From assembly GCA_011322575.1 (NCBI GenBank), contig DRMK01000129.1, positions 1 through 12,701 of the forward strand: a DNA stretch of 12,701 nt, written 5' to 3'. This document shows positions 1-6,816 of the stretch, in pieces. Position 1 is the stretch's first letter, and every line of letters begins with the position of its first letter. A program made the translations under genes and the position numbers. Under the pieces are notes generated by a model. The model did not search any database, was not told the origin of the DNA, and worked only from the letters and a program-made list of their open reading frames with translations. This stretch comes from Gammaproteobacteria bacterium (GTDB lineage Bacteria; Pseudomonadota; Gammaproteobacteria; Thiohalospirales; Thiohalospiraceae).

Positions 1-1
1 C

Positions 2-1438
2 ACCGTCAAGGGCGACGTGCACGACATTGGCAAGAACATCGTCGGGGTGGTGCTGCAGTGCAACAACTTCGAGGTGATCGACCTGGGGGTGATGGTGTCG
101 TGCGAGACCATCCTGCAGCAGGCCCGCGAGCACGAGGTGGATGTGATCGGCCTCTCCGGCCTGATAACCCCCTCCCTGGAAGAGATGGCGCACATCGCCA
201 GGGAGATGGAACGCGAGGGGATGAAGATTCCGCTGATCATCGGCGGCGCCACCACCTCCAAGGCACACACCGCGGTCAAGATCGATCCCGGCTACTCCGG
301 GCCGGTGGTGTGGGTCAAGGACGCCTCGCGCGCGGTGGGAGTGGTGCAGAGCCTCATCTCGGAGGATCTCAAGGGGGAGTTCGTCTCCGCCCTGAAAGAG
401 GAGTACCGGCAGGTGCGCGAGCAGCACGCCGGCCGCAGCGCCCAGACCAGGTGGCTTACCCTGGAGCAGGCCCGCGCCAACAGGGAGCGGGTGGATTGGC
501 AGCGTTACCAGCCGCCGGCGCCCCAGCAAAAGGGGATCCACCGTTTTGACGATTTCGATCTGGAAAAAATCGTCCGGTACATCGACTGGACGCCGTTTTT
601 CCACGCCTGGGAGCTGCGCGGTAGCTACCCCAAGATCCTGCAGGACAGCGAGCAGGGTGAGGAGGCGCGCAAGCTGTTCAGCGATGCCCAACAGATGCTG
701 CAACGCATCGTCGGGGAGAAGTGGCTCCGCGCCAGCGCCGTGGCCGCCATCCTCCCCGCCAACACGGTCGGCCATGACGACGTGGAGATCTATGCCGACG
801 AGTCGCGTGACAGGAGCATCGCCACCTTCCATTTCCTGCGTCAGCAGCGGGAGCGGGCGGCGGGGCAGGCCAACCTCTGCCTGGCGGATTTCATCGCCCC
901 CAAGGAGTCCGGCAAGGCGGACTGGCTCGGCCTGTTCGCGGTGACCGCCGGGCACGGGGTATCCGCCAGAGTGGCGCAGTTCGAGGCGGCGCACGACGAC
1001 TACAACGCCATCCTGCTGAAGGCTCTCGCAGATCGCCTGGCGGAGGCCTTCGCCGAACTGCTGCACGAAAAGATCCGCAGGGAGATCTGGGGCTACGCTC
1101 CCGACGAGCGGCTGGACAACGATGCCCTGATCGAGGAGAGGTACCGGGGAATACGCCCTGCTCCCGGCTATCCCGCCTGTCCCGAGCACACCGAGAAGGG
1201 GATCCTGTGGGAGCTCCTGGGAGTCGAGAAAAGCAGCGGAATCTCTCTCACCGAACACTTCGCCATGCGCCCCGCGGCATCGGTCAGCGGCTTCTGTTTC
1301 TCCCACCCCCAGGCCAGGTATTTCACCGTGGGAAAGATCACCCGGGAGCAGGTGCAGGAGTATGCCCGCCGCAAGGGGATCTCCCTGGCCGAGGCCGAGC
1401 GGTGGCTGGCGCCCAATCTGGGTTACACTCCGGAATAG
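2..1438 (+). CDS. metH: Methionine synthase, cobalamin-dependent, C-terminal part (5'-truncated by window edge)
   Basis: This enzyme transfers a methyl group from methyltetrahydrofolate to homocysteine through cobalamin in the cytoplasm. The frame is open from base 2, and the 478 residues seen match the last ~475 of the ~1227-residue E. coli enzyme. The fragment opens inside the B12-binding domain with GDVHDIGKN, whose His (fragment residue 7) is the lower axial cobalt ligand in the DxHxxG motif. SGLITPSLEEM and IGGATTSKAHT of the same Rossmann domain follow. From about residue 150 comes the AdoMet-binding reactivation domain, with RPAPGYPACPEHTEK at about residue 385 contributing the RxxxGYP AdoMet contacts. 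The C-terminus (PNLGY plus a few residues) is where the family normally ends, so only the homocysteine, folate and cap regions are missing, off the left edge. A T8 run at 1457-1464 follows the stop, but I see no strong stem before it. Confidence 0.97.
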   Translation, partial: TVKGDVHDIGKNIVGVVLQCNNFEVIDLGVMVSCETILQQAREHEVDVIGLSGLITPSLEEMAHIAREMEREGMKIPLIIGGATTSKAHTAVKIDPGYSGPVVWVKDASRAVGVVQSLISEDLKGEFVSALKEEYRQVREQHAGRSAQTRWLTLEQARANRERVDWQRYQPPAPQQKGIHRFDDFDLEKIVRYIDWTPFFHAWELRGSYPKILQDSEQGEEARKLFSDAQQMLQRIVGEKWLRASAVAAILPANTVGHDDVEIYADESRDRSIATFHFLRQQRERAAGQANLCLADFIAPKESGKADWLGLFAVTAGHGVSARVAQFEAAHDDYNAILLKALADRLAEAFAELLHEKIRREIWGYAPDERLDNDALIEERYRGIRPAPGYPACPEHTEKGILWELLGVEKSSGISLTEHFAMRPAASVSGFCFSHPQARYFTVGKITREQVQEYARRKGISLAEAERWLAPNLGYTPE

Positions 1439-1470
1439 CATCTCATCATCGGGCTGTTTTTTTTGGTTTT

Positions 1471-1618
1471 CCCCAAATCGTATGGGCAAAAATGGTAAAT
1501 CACCGCGTAGCGGCTTCGTCCCTGGCGTGACAAGAGCTGCTTACCCACACGATTTGGTGAAGCCCCGTTTTGCCGAGGTAGATACATCTGGTTGCATGGT
1601 CAATATTTCACCAAATCG
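1471..1618. repeat. Three CCAAATCG-type inverted/direct repeat copies, possible mobile-element remnant
   Basis: CCAAATCGTATGGG at 1473-1486 is inverted at 1544-1557 (CCCACACGATTTGG) with one mismatch in 14. The second copy is also a perfect 11-base inverted repeat with a third: CGATTTGGTGA at 1550-1560 and TCACCAAATCG at 1608-1618. Between the first two lies a short hairpin, CCGC-GTA-GCGG, at 1503-1513. The pattern fits the ends of a small non-autonomous element or a decayed insertion sequence. The form ACACGATTTGGTGAAG loosely recalls some insertion-sequence ends, but I cannot name a family. No transposase frame remains. Confidence 0.45.
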
Positions 1619-1677
1619 CTCGGAAAGAGCCGACAATATCACAGTCTATTTGCACAACGGAGGCTACGCGTTGCAAA

Positions 1678-1706
1678 TTGACTTTATGTTTAAGAAAAAA
1701 TAAGAT
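1678..1706 (+). promoter_or_regulatory. Candidate sigma70-type promoter for the TSP3-OmpA gene
   Basis: TTGACT at 1678-1683 (5/6 to the -35 consensus) is followed after exactly 17 bases by TAAGAT at 1701-1706 (4/6 to the -10 consensus), in an AT-rich setting. It would give a leader of about 370 bases before the start codon at 2087. No other promoter of similar quality was seen in the gap. Confidence 0.35.
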
Positions 1707-1751
1707 GCGTAGAATTTGTTAATCTGGCAATCATCTGGATGATGTTTGGGA

Positions 1752-1921
1752 CTTCAGGCATGTGCCGGCTCCGCGCATTACAGTGCTTGCCGGTAGTGCA
1801 ATCACTGCCTGTGGGCTGCGCCCACATCCAGCACATGGCCGAAGTAATTTGAATGAACGTGAAACATGCGGTGGATGGGCAGAAAGCGTGGTGTTGCGTT
1901 ACAGGTGTGACGATGTTTTTT
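1752..1921 (+). promoter_or_regulatory. Structured leader with a possible attenuator
   Basis: An outer stem pairs 1752-1765 with 1831-1844 (12 of 14 positions, including CATGTGC with GCACATG). It encloses two back-to-back hairpins: 1792-1798 with 1803-1809 (loop CAAT, one G-U) and the perfect TGTGGGC-TGC-GCCCACA at 1810-1826. About 50 bases on, CGTTAC-AGGT-GTGACG (1897-1912, one G-U) is followed by T6 at 1916-1921, like a weak intrinsic terminator. A branched element followed by a terminator-like hairpin ahead of a gene is how riboswitches and attenuators are laid out, but I recognise no known class. Confidence 0.3.
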
Positions 1922-2073
1922 GGCCAGTAATTTGTTTGGGAGCGTGTCATACGGGATCTTTTCTTCGACAGACTGAAATAGAGTGGAGTCGGATCTGGCC
2001 CGGATATGTGGCGCAAATTGCAGTAAATGTTTTCCTGCAGTTATTGCAATGGCGAAAGCGTTCCATGGATGAT

Positions 2074-2080
2074 GGAGGAG
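2074..2080 (+). promoter_or_regulatory. Ribosome binding site deciding the start at 2087
   Basis: GGAGGAG lies 6 bases ahead of the ATG at 2087. The next Met codon upstream with any claim (2027) would put a non-signal, Cys-containing stretch ahead of the hydrophobic core. The start at 2087 gives a normal secretory signal peptide. Confidence 0.75.
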
Positions 2081-2086
2081 TTGGTG

Positions 2087-5000
2087 ATGGATTCTTGGGA
2101 AAAAATAAGAACTGTAGGATTGGCTGTATTGCTGGTATTGCCAGCGGGTCGCTCGGCTTTTGCAGAAGGCTCCGCCCAGGTGGGGTTGAATCAGAGATTG
2201 TATGACTATGAGTTCAGCTCTCAATATCTGTACGTGGATATTCTCAACGCGGGTGAGGTTATCAACATCTCCCTGTGTGGATTGAATCAGGCCGATGTCC
2301 TCTCCATAGAGATCCAGGATCCTGGTGGCAACACTGTAGACACGGCTACGTTGAACGGAGGCAACGTGGATTGTAGTGCTGATCCGCTCGATGCGCTTGC
2401 ACTGACCAACCCGCACAAATATACAGCTGCGCAGACCGGTACCTATCGACTGGTGCTCCAGAATACTTCCCAGACAGGATCCGATTTCAGCCTGTTCTCC
2501 CGGTACGATGTAACGGTTACGCCTGATGCCGCTACCACTCCGGATCCGTTGGCAGGAGGGGGGCGGCTATGGTCCAGGGTATGGGCATTCAACGGCGGTA
2601 CCTTCGAGCAGAGCGGGGCGACAGATGCGGATTTCTATATTCTGGTTCCTGGAGGACGACCAAATACCGATTATGTATGGAAGCTCGATCTGAACCAGAT
2701 GGCCGGATACGGATATGAAATAATGGCAAACGACAACGGGCTTGACGCACCCTATTCTGGGTACAGCAATGTCGAAAGTAGTTCATCCGTAACCGCGAAG
2801 TTTCCGGTATATGTTGGATATCCGGATGTGGCCAACCCCCGGCCAGTGAATCCCCCTACCATTACCAACGTCCGTTTCATCGATGATGCCGGAGTAGACA
2901 ACTCTATCTCCCCGTCCGCTACATCAGGTATACAGGACAGTGGGTTCTTCGAGTTCGAGTCGGATGTATCCGGCACCTACGCCATTACCATCGATACCAA
3001 TGGGGACAGTCAGTTCGGTGCAGGCGATGTGTTACTGCTGGGCAATGCGGTCATTGGTCAGAATCAGGTTGCTTGGGATGGCAGGGATGCGGCAGGAAAC
3101 CTGATCGCGTTGGGGAGCTATGCCGCCCGGGTGATGGTTCGTATGGGCGAGTATCACTTTGTCGCCAGGGATGTGGAGACCAGTGGTGGTGGCATCGATA
3201 ATGGTTTAACCATCTTTCTGGCCAATAGTAATGGGACAACGGAGGATACCCGTGTGTACTGGGACGATGCCACCTATCTGGCCGGGAGTTCCAATCTTCC
3301 TGATGGCGGTCTTTCCTCCACATCTGCGGGACGCCATACATGGGGTGACTTCACGGCGTCGGGTATTGGCAATGCATCTTTCATTGATACCTTCGTGTTC
3401 GGTCTTTCAGCATCCGCGACCACGGGAGTAACCGTTACAAGCGATGATACGCCAGTCACCGGTGTGGATGGCAGTGTAACTATTACATCGACCAGCGTTC
3501 CTGGTGACATTTTGGCAATAACGGTTGATGACTCCGATCTCAATCAAGACTCCGGGAGCGCCGAAACGGTGCTGGTATCAGTGGTCAACGACGCCACCAA
3601 TGAGAGCGAGCAGGTGGTTCTGACCGAGACTGGCATCGATACGGGAGTATTCACCGGTACTCTGGCAACCCAGCAGGGAAGTGCCGGAGCGGACGATGAT
3701 GGTGTACTGAACACCAGCTCCGGAAACTCCATAACTGTTTCTTATGAGGATCAACTGACATCCACAGGAGGAACGGCAACGCGCACTGCACGAGGTACCG
3801 TATCTTCCGCGCAGGACTCGGATGGTGACGGGGTTCCTGACATGGTGGATCTGGACGATGACAACGATGGTATTCCCGATATCAAGGAGGGACCGGACGG
3901 AACCGATACCGACGGTGATGGCATCCCAGACACGCTTGATCTCGACAGCGACAACGACGGTATTCTGGACGCGGTGGAGTCTGGTGCTCCAAGTCGTGTC
4001 CTGGACAGCGACGGGCGGATAACGGGTCCAGTGGGAGAAAACGGGTTAGTCGATTCCCTGGAGAGCGATGATACAGCTGGAGCAGTGGTTACCTACAATG
4101 GTGGCGATCCGGTTGACACGGATGGCGACGGTAACCCTGACTTCCGGGATCTGGATTCCGACAATGACGGCCTCAATGATGTGATCGAGGCGGGAGGCCC
4201 GGTATCTGATCCGGATGGCGATGGACTGGTCGGCAGTGGCGCACCGCAGGTGAACGATTTTGGCGTTGCCGGGAGTGTCTTCCTGGTGCTGCCGGATACT
4301 GATACTGACGGTATTCCCGATTACAGGGATCTGGCTGGTGACACCATCAGTGATCACGATGGTGATGGAGTGCCGGATCCGTTCGACCTGGATGATGACA
4401 ATGATGGCATCCTTGACAGCGCCGAGCAGCAAGACGGAAATGATGTGGATACCGATGGTGATGGTGTAGTGGATCGTCTGGATCTGGACAGCGACAACGA
4501 CGGCATTCTGGACGTGCGTGAATCTGGAGCGGATCCGGCCGCACTGGCGATTGGCAACGACGGGCGCATAGACATCACCAATAATCCGGTCGGCATCAAC
4601 GGGTTGGTTGGCAGTTTGGAGGATGTTGACACTTCATCAGCTGTAGTGCCATACAACGGGGGCGTTCCGGTTGATACCGATAGCGATGATGTGGAGGACT
4701 TCCGCGATCTGGACAGCGATAACGATGGAATTACCGATGTTGTCGAGGCCGGTGGGAATGACGGTGACAGCAATGCGTTGATAGGCACTGGCAGTGGAAA
4801 CGGGATCGAGGTGAACGAAGCAGGTATCGCGACCACCCTTGCAGCGGGCGGACTGCTGCCGCCAGACACGGACAGGGACAGCACTCCGGACTTCCGTGAT
4901 CTCGATTCCGATAATGACGGACGTAACGATGTTATTGAGGCAGGTGGCAGCGATCCTGATGAAGATGGCCAGGTTGGTAGCAGCGGCACCATGCAGGTGG

Positions 5001-6277
5001 ATTCCAGTGGCCGGGCCACCAGCCTGGGTGCCGGTGGGTTGACGCCGCCCGACAGTGACGGTGATGGGATGCCGGACTACCGCGAAGCAGGCGGTGCGCC
5101 TGCCCCGGCGGAGCAGCCCAGGCTTGAGACCGGTCTGGATGGCGGTCTGGGCTGCACGCTGAGTAACAACCGCTCCATCGATCCGCTGTTTCCCTTGCTG
5201 GTGCTGTTCGCCCTGGGTTATCTGCTGCGCAGGCGGTGTGCTGTGGGCATATCTGCCTTGTCGGGTCTGGTCGTTGCAGGGGTTGCCATGCTGCTGGCGG
5301 TAACCCCGCCGGCACTGGCCGAAACGGAGTTCCAGAGCCGCTGGTATGGCGGCCTGGGGGCGGGGATCTCCGAGCTGAAGCCCGATCCCAATACCACGGT
5401 GTACACCAATGAGGAGACCCGCAGCAGCGGGGGCAAGCTGTTCCTCGGGTATGACTGGTCCGAGCGCGTCAGCTTTGAGGGCTATTACAGCGATCAGGGT
5501 GAGGCCAGAATAGGTTCGACGGATCCGAACGTGCCAGGCGGGGACGTGGCGTACCGGGACTATGGTCTGAGCGCGCTCTACTATCTGTTCAAACAGCGCG
5601 AGGCGCACGAGGGCTTCGGCCTGTTCGGCCGCATCGGTTTTGGCAAGATGGAGAATGAAACCGATCTGCCCTATACACGGGTCAACGATACCCACATGAT
5701 GCTAGGGACCGGTCTGGAGTACGCGTTTCGCAACGGGTTTGCGCTGCGCGGCGAGTTTGACTACTACGATACCGACTCCCAGCTGCTGGCGCTCAGCCTG
5801 CTGAAGCGGTTCGGCGGCAGTAAGCCGGAGCAGCCGGCTCCAGCGTCGGAACCGGAGCCGGCGCCGGCTCCAGTGGCGGTCGCGCCACCTCCTCCTCCCA
5901 AGCATGAGCCGGAACCGCAGCCGGCTCCCGAGGTAAAACTGGGCAGGTTGGGGATAGTCTATTTCGAAACCGACTCATCCCTGCTCTCCACCACCGCCCG
6001 GTCCACCCTGGACAAGGTTGCGGCCGAGCTGCAAAAGGTTCCGCAGGCCCGCGTGGAAGTGCAGGGCAACACCGACAGCAGGGCGTCCGATGCATACAAC
6101 ATGGCGCTCTCCGAAAGGCGTGCGCGGGCGGTAATCGACTACCTGGCGAGCAAGGGCATAGCCCGTGAGCGCATGATTTTGCGGGCCTTCGGTGAAAGCA
6201 ATCCCGTTGCGGGTAACGATACTGCCGAGGGACGCCGTCTGAACCGGCGCGTAGAGTTCCGCGAGATCGGCAGATAA
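2087..6277 (+). CDS. Secreted Ig-like/TSP3-repeat protein fused to an OmpA-family outer-membrane protein
   Basis: This 1396-residue protein should be exported and act at the cell surface. Residues 1-26 form a signal peptide (hydrophobic GLAVLLVLP, cleavage near AFA-EG). Beta-rich regions follow, including a FlgD-type Ig-like stretch (about 280-365: GDVLLLG, VAWDGRDAAGN) and a domain with VDDSDLNQDSGSAETV and LTETGIDTGVFTGTL. From about residue 577 to 1002 there are thrombospondin type 3 calcium-binding repeats (DSDNDGI, DTDGDGIPD), partly duplicated. Residues 1015-1050 resemble a sorting tail: GLGC, then DPLFPLL, a hydrophobic run, then RRR. Residues 1055-1078 look like a second signal peptide (TPPALA-ET). 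Residues 1082-1243 are an OmpA-like beta-barrel, followed by a Pro/Glu-rich linker and an OmpA C-terminal peptidoglycan-binding domain (1284-1396; NTDSRASDAYNMALSERRAR, NRRVEF). The usual GHTD is GNTD here. By eye the N-terminal half is less GC-rich than the OmpA half. It looks like a fused version of the gene pair at 6817-10994. Confidence 0.88.
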   Translation: MDSWEKIRTVGLAVLLVLPAGRSAFAEGSAQVGLNQRLYDYEFSSQYLYVDILNAGEVINISLCGLNQADVLSIEIQDPGGNTVDTATLNGGNVDCSADPLDALALTNPHKYTAAQTGTYRLVLQNTSQTGSDFSLFSRYDVTVTPDAATTPDPLAGGGRLWSRVWAFNGGTFEQSGATDADFYILVPGGRPNTDYVWKLDLNQMAGYGYEIMANDNGLDAPYSGYSNVESSSSVTAKFPVYVGYPDVANPRPVNPPTITNVRFIDDAGVDNSISPSATSGIQDSGFFEFESDVSGTYAITIDTNGDSQFGAGDVLLLGNAVIGQNQVAWDGRDAAGNLIALGSYAARVMVRMGEYHFVARDVETSGGGIDNGLTIFLANSNGTTEDTRVYWDDATYLAGSSNLPDGGLSSTSAGRHTWGDFTASGIGNASFIDTFVFGLSASATTGVTVTSDDTPVTGVDGSVTITSTSVPGDILAITVDDSDLNQDSGSAETVLVSVVNDATNESEQVVLTETGIDTGVFTGTLATQQGSAGADDDGVLNTSSGNSITVSYEDQLTSTGGTATRTARGTVSSAQDSDGDGVPDMVDLDDDNDGIPDIKEGPDGTDTDGDGIPDTLDLDSDNDGILDAVESGAPSRVLDSDGRITGPVGENGLVDSLESDDTAGAVVTYNGGDPVDTDGDGNPDFRDLDSDNDGLNDVIEAGGPVSDPDGDGLVGSGAPQVNDFGVAGSVFLVLPDTDTDGIPDYRDLAGDTISDHDGDGVPDPFDLDDDNDGILDSAEQQDGNDVDTDGDGVVDRLDLDSDNDGILDVRESGADPAALAIGNDGRIDITNNPVGINGLVGSLEDVDTSSAVVPYNGGVPVDTDSDDVEDFRDLDSDNDGITDVVEAGGNDGDSNALIGTGSGNGIEVNEAGIATTLAAGGLLPPDTDRDSTPDFRDLDSDNDGRNDVIEAGGSDPDEDGQVGSSGTMQVDSSGRATSLGAGGLTPPDSDGDGMPDYREAGGAPAPAEQPRLETGLDGGLGCTLSNNRSIDPLFPLLVLFALGYLLRRRCAVGISALSGLVVAGVAMLLAVTPPALAETEFQSRWYGGLGAGISELKPDPNTTVYTNEETRSSGGKLFLGYDWSERVSFEGYYSDQGEARIGSTDPNVPGGDVAYRDYGLSALYYLFKQREAHEGFGLFGRIGFGKMENETDLPYTRVNDTHMMLGTGLEYAFRNGFALRGEFDYYDTDSQLLALSLLKRFGGSKPEQPAPASEPEPAPAPVAVAPPPPPKHEPEPQPAPEVKLGRLGIVYFETDSSLLSTTARSTLDKVAAELQKVPQARVEVQGNTDSRASDAYNMALSERRARAVIDYLASKGIARERMILRAFGESNPVAGNDTAEGRRLNRRVEFREIGR
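3820..5080 (+). repeat. Coding repeats: thrombospondin type 3 modules with a long internal duplication
   Basis: At protein level, a module running DGDGVPD-DLDDDNDGI-DTDGDG-DLDSDNDGILD-ESGA-DGRI-GENGLVDSLE-YNGGDPVDTD-FRDLDSDNDG-EAGG (nt 3820-4230) is repeated with divergence at nt 4360-4780. A further partial copy of the FRDLDSDNDG-VIEAGG unit lies at 4888-4950. The Asp-rich DxDxDG loops are calcium ligands in TSP3 repeats. The same module recurs once in the paralogue at about 8845-9260. Confidence 0.7.
5129..5236 (+). other. Internal Cys/hydrophobic/Arg segment resembling a C-terminal protein-sorting tail
   Basis: It encodes TGLDGGLGC, eight residues, DPLFPLL, a hydrophobic span ending LGYLL, then RRR (residues 1015-1050, Cys 1023). 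The paralogue at 6817-9930 has the same pattern (TGLEGVGGC, eight residues, DPVLPLM, hydrophobic span, RRR), but there it is close to the C-terminus. The plan of a Cys-containing motif, a transmembrane helix and an Arg cluster is that of MYXO-CTERM and JDVT-CTERM sorting signals handled by CPBP-type proteases, and such a protease is encoded downstream. The exact family name is from memory. Confidence 0.55.
5237..5320 (+). other. Internal signal-peptide-like segment ahead of the OmpA barrel
   Basis: Residues 1051-1078 hold a hydrophobic core (GLVVAGVAMLLAV), then TPPALA before Glu, a good signal peptidase I site. It starts directly after the RRR cluster of the sorting tail. The stand-alone OmpA paralogue has its true signal peptide at the equivalent place (ICGVITPVMA-EG). 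A GTG at 5243 could act as an internal start, with AGGCGG six bases before it, but this is weak. Confidence 0.55.
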
Positions 6278-6281
6278 CGGC

Positions 6282-6330
6282 TCGCGGGAGAGAGTCGATT
6301 ACCGTCGCTCTCTCCCGCGAAGTTGTTTTG
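6282..6330 (+). terminator. Rho-independent terminator after the fused TSP3-OmpA gene
   Basis: A perfect 13-base-pair stem, TCGCGGGAGAGAG at 6282-6294 with CTCTCTCCCGCGA at 6308-6320, has a 13-base loop and is followed by T-rich AGTTGTTTTG. It begins four bases after the TAA. The T run is only on the + side, so it should end transcription from the upstream gene and separate it from the downstream cluster. Confidence 0.8.
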
Positions 6331-6492
6331 ACACTCGCGCGTTACTTTTTCGTTGCCAAGAGAGTAGTTGGTTTTTGCTTCTTGGGCGCGTTTTGTCTCC
6401 GGAATCTCTTGTTGCGGGGGCAATATTTGCTTTTTTGCCACTCGTGACCTTCTTCTTACGGAATTTGTGCCGTTACCCCTGTTGACTATTTC
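6331..6492. other. Non-coding, T-rich spacer
   Basis: No supported gene is seen here. The stretch is rich in short T runs and much less GC-rich than the flanking genes. A frame on the - strand with a GTG start near 6441 overlaps the terminator and the end of the upstream gene, and is treated as spurious. Confidence 0.5.
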
Positions 6493-6521
6493 TTGACATT
6501 TCCCTGCTAACTGTATATTTT
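6493..6521 (+). promoter_or_regulatory. Candidate sigma70 promoter of the substrate-OmpA-protease cluster
   Basis: A perfect TTGACA at 6493-6498 is followed by TATATT at 6514-6519 (15-base spacing) or TATTTT at 6516-6521 (17-base spacing). It sits after the terminator of the previous gene and about 300 bases before the first start codon. No other promoter-like site of this quality is seen ahead of the downstream genes. Confidence 0.5.
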
Positions 6522-6529
6522 TAGCGACA

Positions 6530-6678
6530 GTTGTTCCTGCGACAACGAGTACTCCATCAAGGGAGTACTAATAATCAGCACAGGGAACCTGGGGAGTGGT
6601 ATGAAACCTACCCAACGCAACAGGGAAAGAGCTGCATCTCCAGAATCGCGGCACCAAACCGCGCGGCTGGGGGTGCGG
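6530..6678 (+). promoter_or_regulatory. Structured 5' leader of the downstream cluster
   Basis: Three hairpins follow the promoter. GTTGT at 6530-6534 pairs with ACAAC at 6542-6546. AGTACTCC at 6548-6555 pairs perfectly with GGAGTACT at 6562-6569. A long interrupted stem pairs 6632-6643 with 6667-6678 (12 pairs, three G-U), then, past a three-by-three internal loop, CGCGG at 6647-6651 with CCGCG at 6659-6663 around a CACCAAA loop. The second could instead be a dyad operator. Two tiny frames with overlapping ends (6601-6684, 6681-6824) also cross this leader. I recognise no known RNA family. Confidence 0.35.
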
Positions 6679-6805
6679 ACATGAGTCTGATCTCATCTTC
6701 TTTATATACCCACTTTCCTGACCTCGAACCAGGCAAACGGCGCCTCACGTCAGATGACGGGTCCCGACCGGTTTGTGGCCTCATTGGATCAACAAAAACA
6801 GCAAT

Positions 6806-6809
6806 GGAG
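6806..6809 (+). promoter_or_regulatory. Ribosome binding site deciding the start at 6817
   Basis: GGAG lies 7 bases ahead of ATG 6817. Starting there gives a standard signal peptide. The in-frame ATG at 6754 would add 21 polar residues with no clear Shine-Dalgarno sequence. Confidence 0.6.
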
Positions 6810-6816
6810 TTTCGTT

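Larger units (their letters stand above)
1439..2086. other. 648-base intergenic region between metH and the large TSP3-OmpA gene
   Basis: No convincing gene is present; frames open here have no recognisable protein pattern. The stretch is visibly richer in A and T than metH. It contains a T8 run just after metH (1457-1464), three copies of a CCAAATCG motif in both orientations (1471-1618), a candidate sigma70-type promoter (1678-1706), and a leader with nested inverted repeats (1752-1844) followed by a small hairpin and T6 (1897-1921). The downstream gene's Shine-Dalgarno sequence closes the region. Confidence 0.7.

Noticed and set aside
1457..1464. Intrinsic terminator for metH at the T8 run
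   Set aside because: Only three- to four-pair stems can be drawn directly before it, too weak to call.
1752..1844. Integron attC site
   Set aside because: The nested inverted repeats lack the GTTRRRY/RYYYAAC ends and no integrase is nearby.
3820..5080. Regular short repeats that might suggest a CRISPR array
   Set aside because: They are in-frame Asp-rich protein repeats, irregular in length, without unique spacers of constant size.
4637..5695. Long - strand frames (also 8227-9282, 9882-10787 and 11431-12669)
   Set aside because: They are antisense to well-supported genes. Their low-complexity translations are mirror images of repetitive or high-GC coding sequence.
6139..6441. Frame on the - strand with GTG start near 6441 and an AAGG-type site before it
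   Set aside because: It runs through the terminator hairpin and then antisense to the OmpA domain. The translated part outside that has no recognisable pattern.
6575..6640. Resemblance to a c-di-GMP-I (GEMM) riboswitch: CACAGGGAACC, GAAA and ACGCAA in the leader
   Set aside because: The motif order is suggestive, but the P1b stem does not form around the GAAA and the AGGGCAAACC and GGGACGCAAAGC cores are broken. A GEMM model search would settle it.
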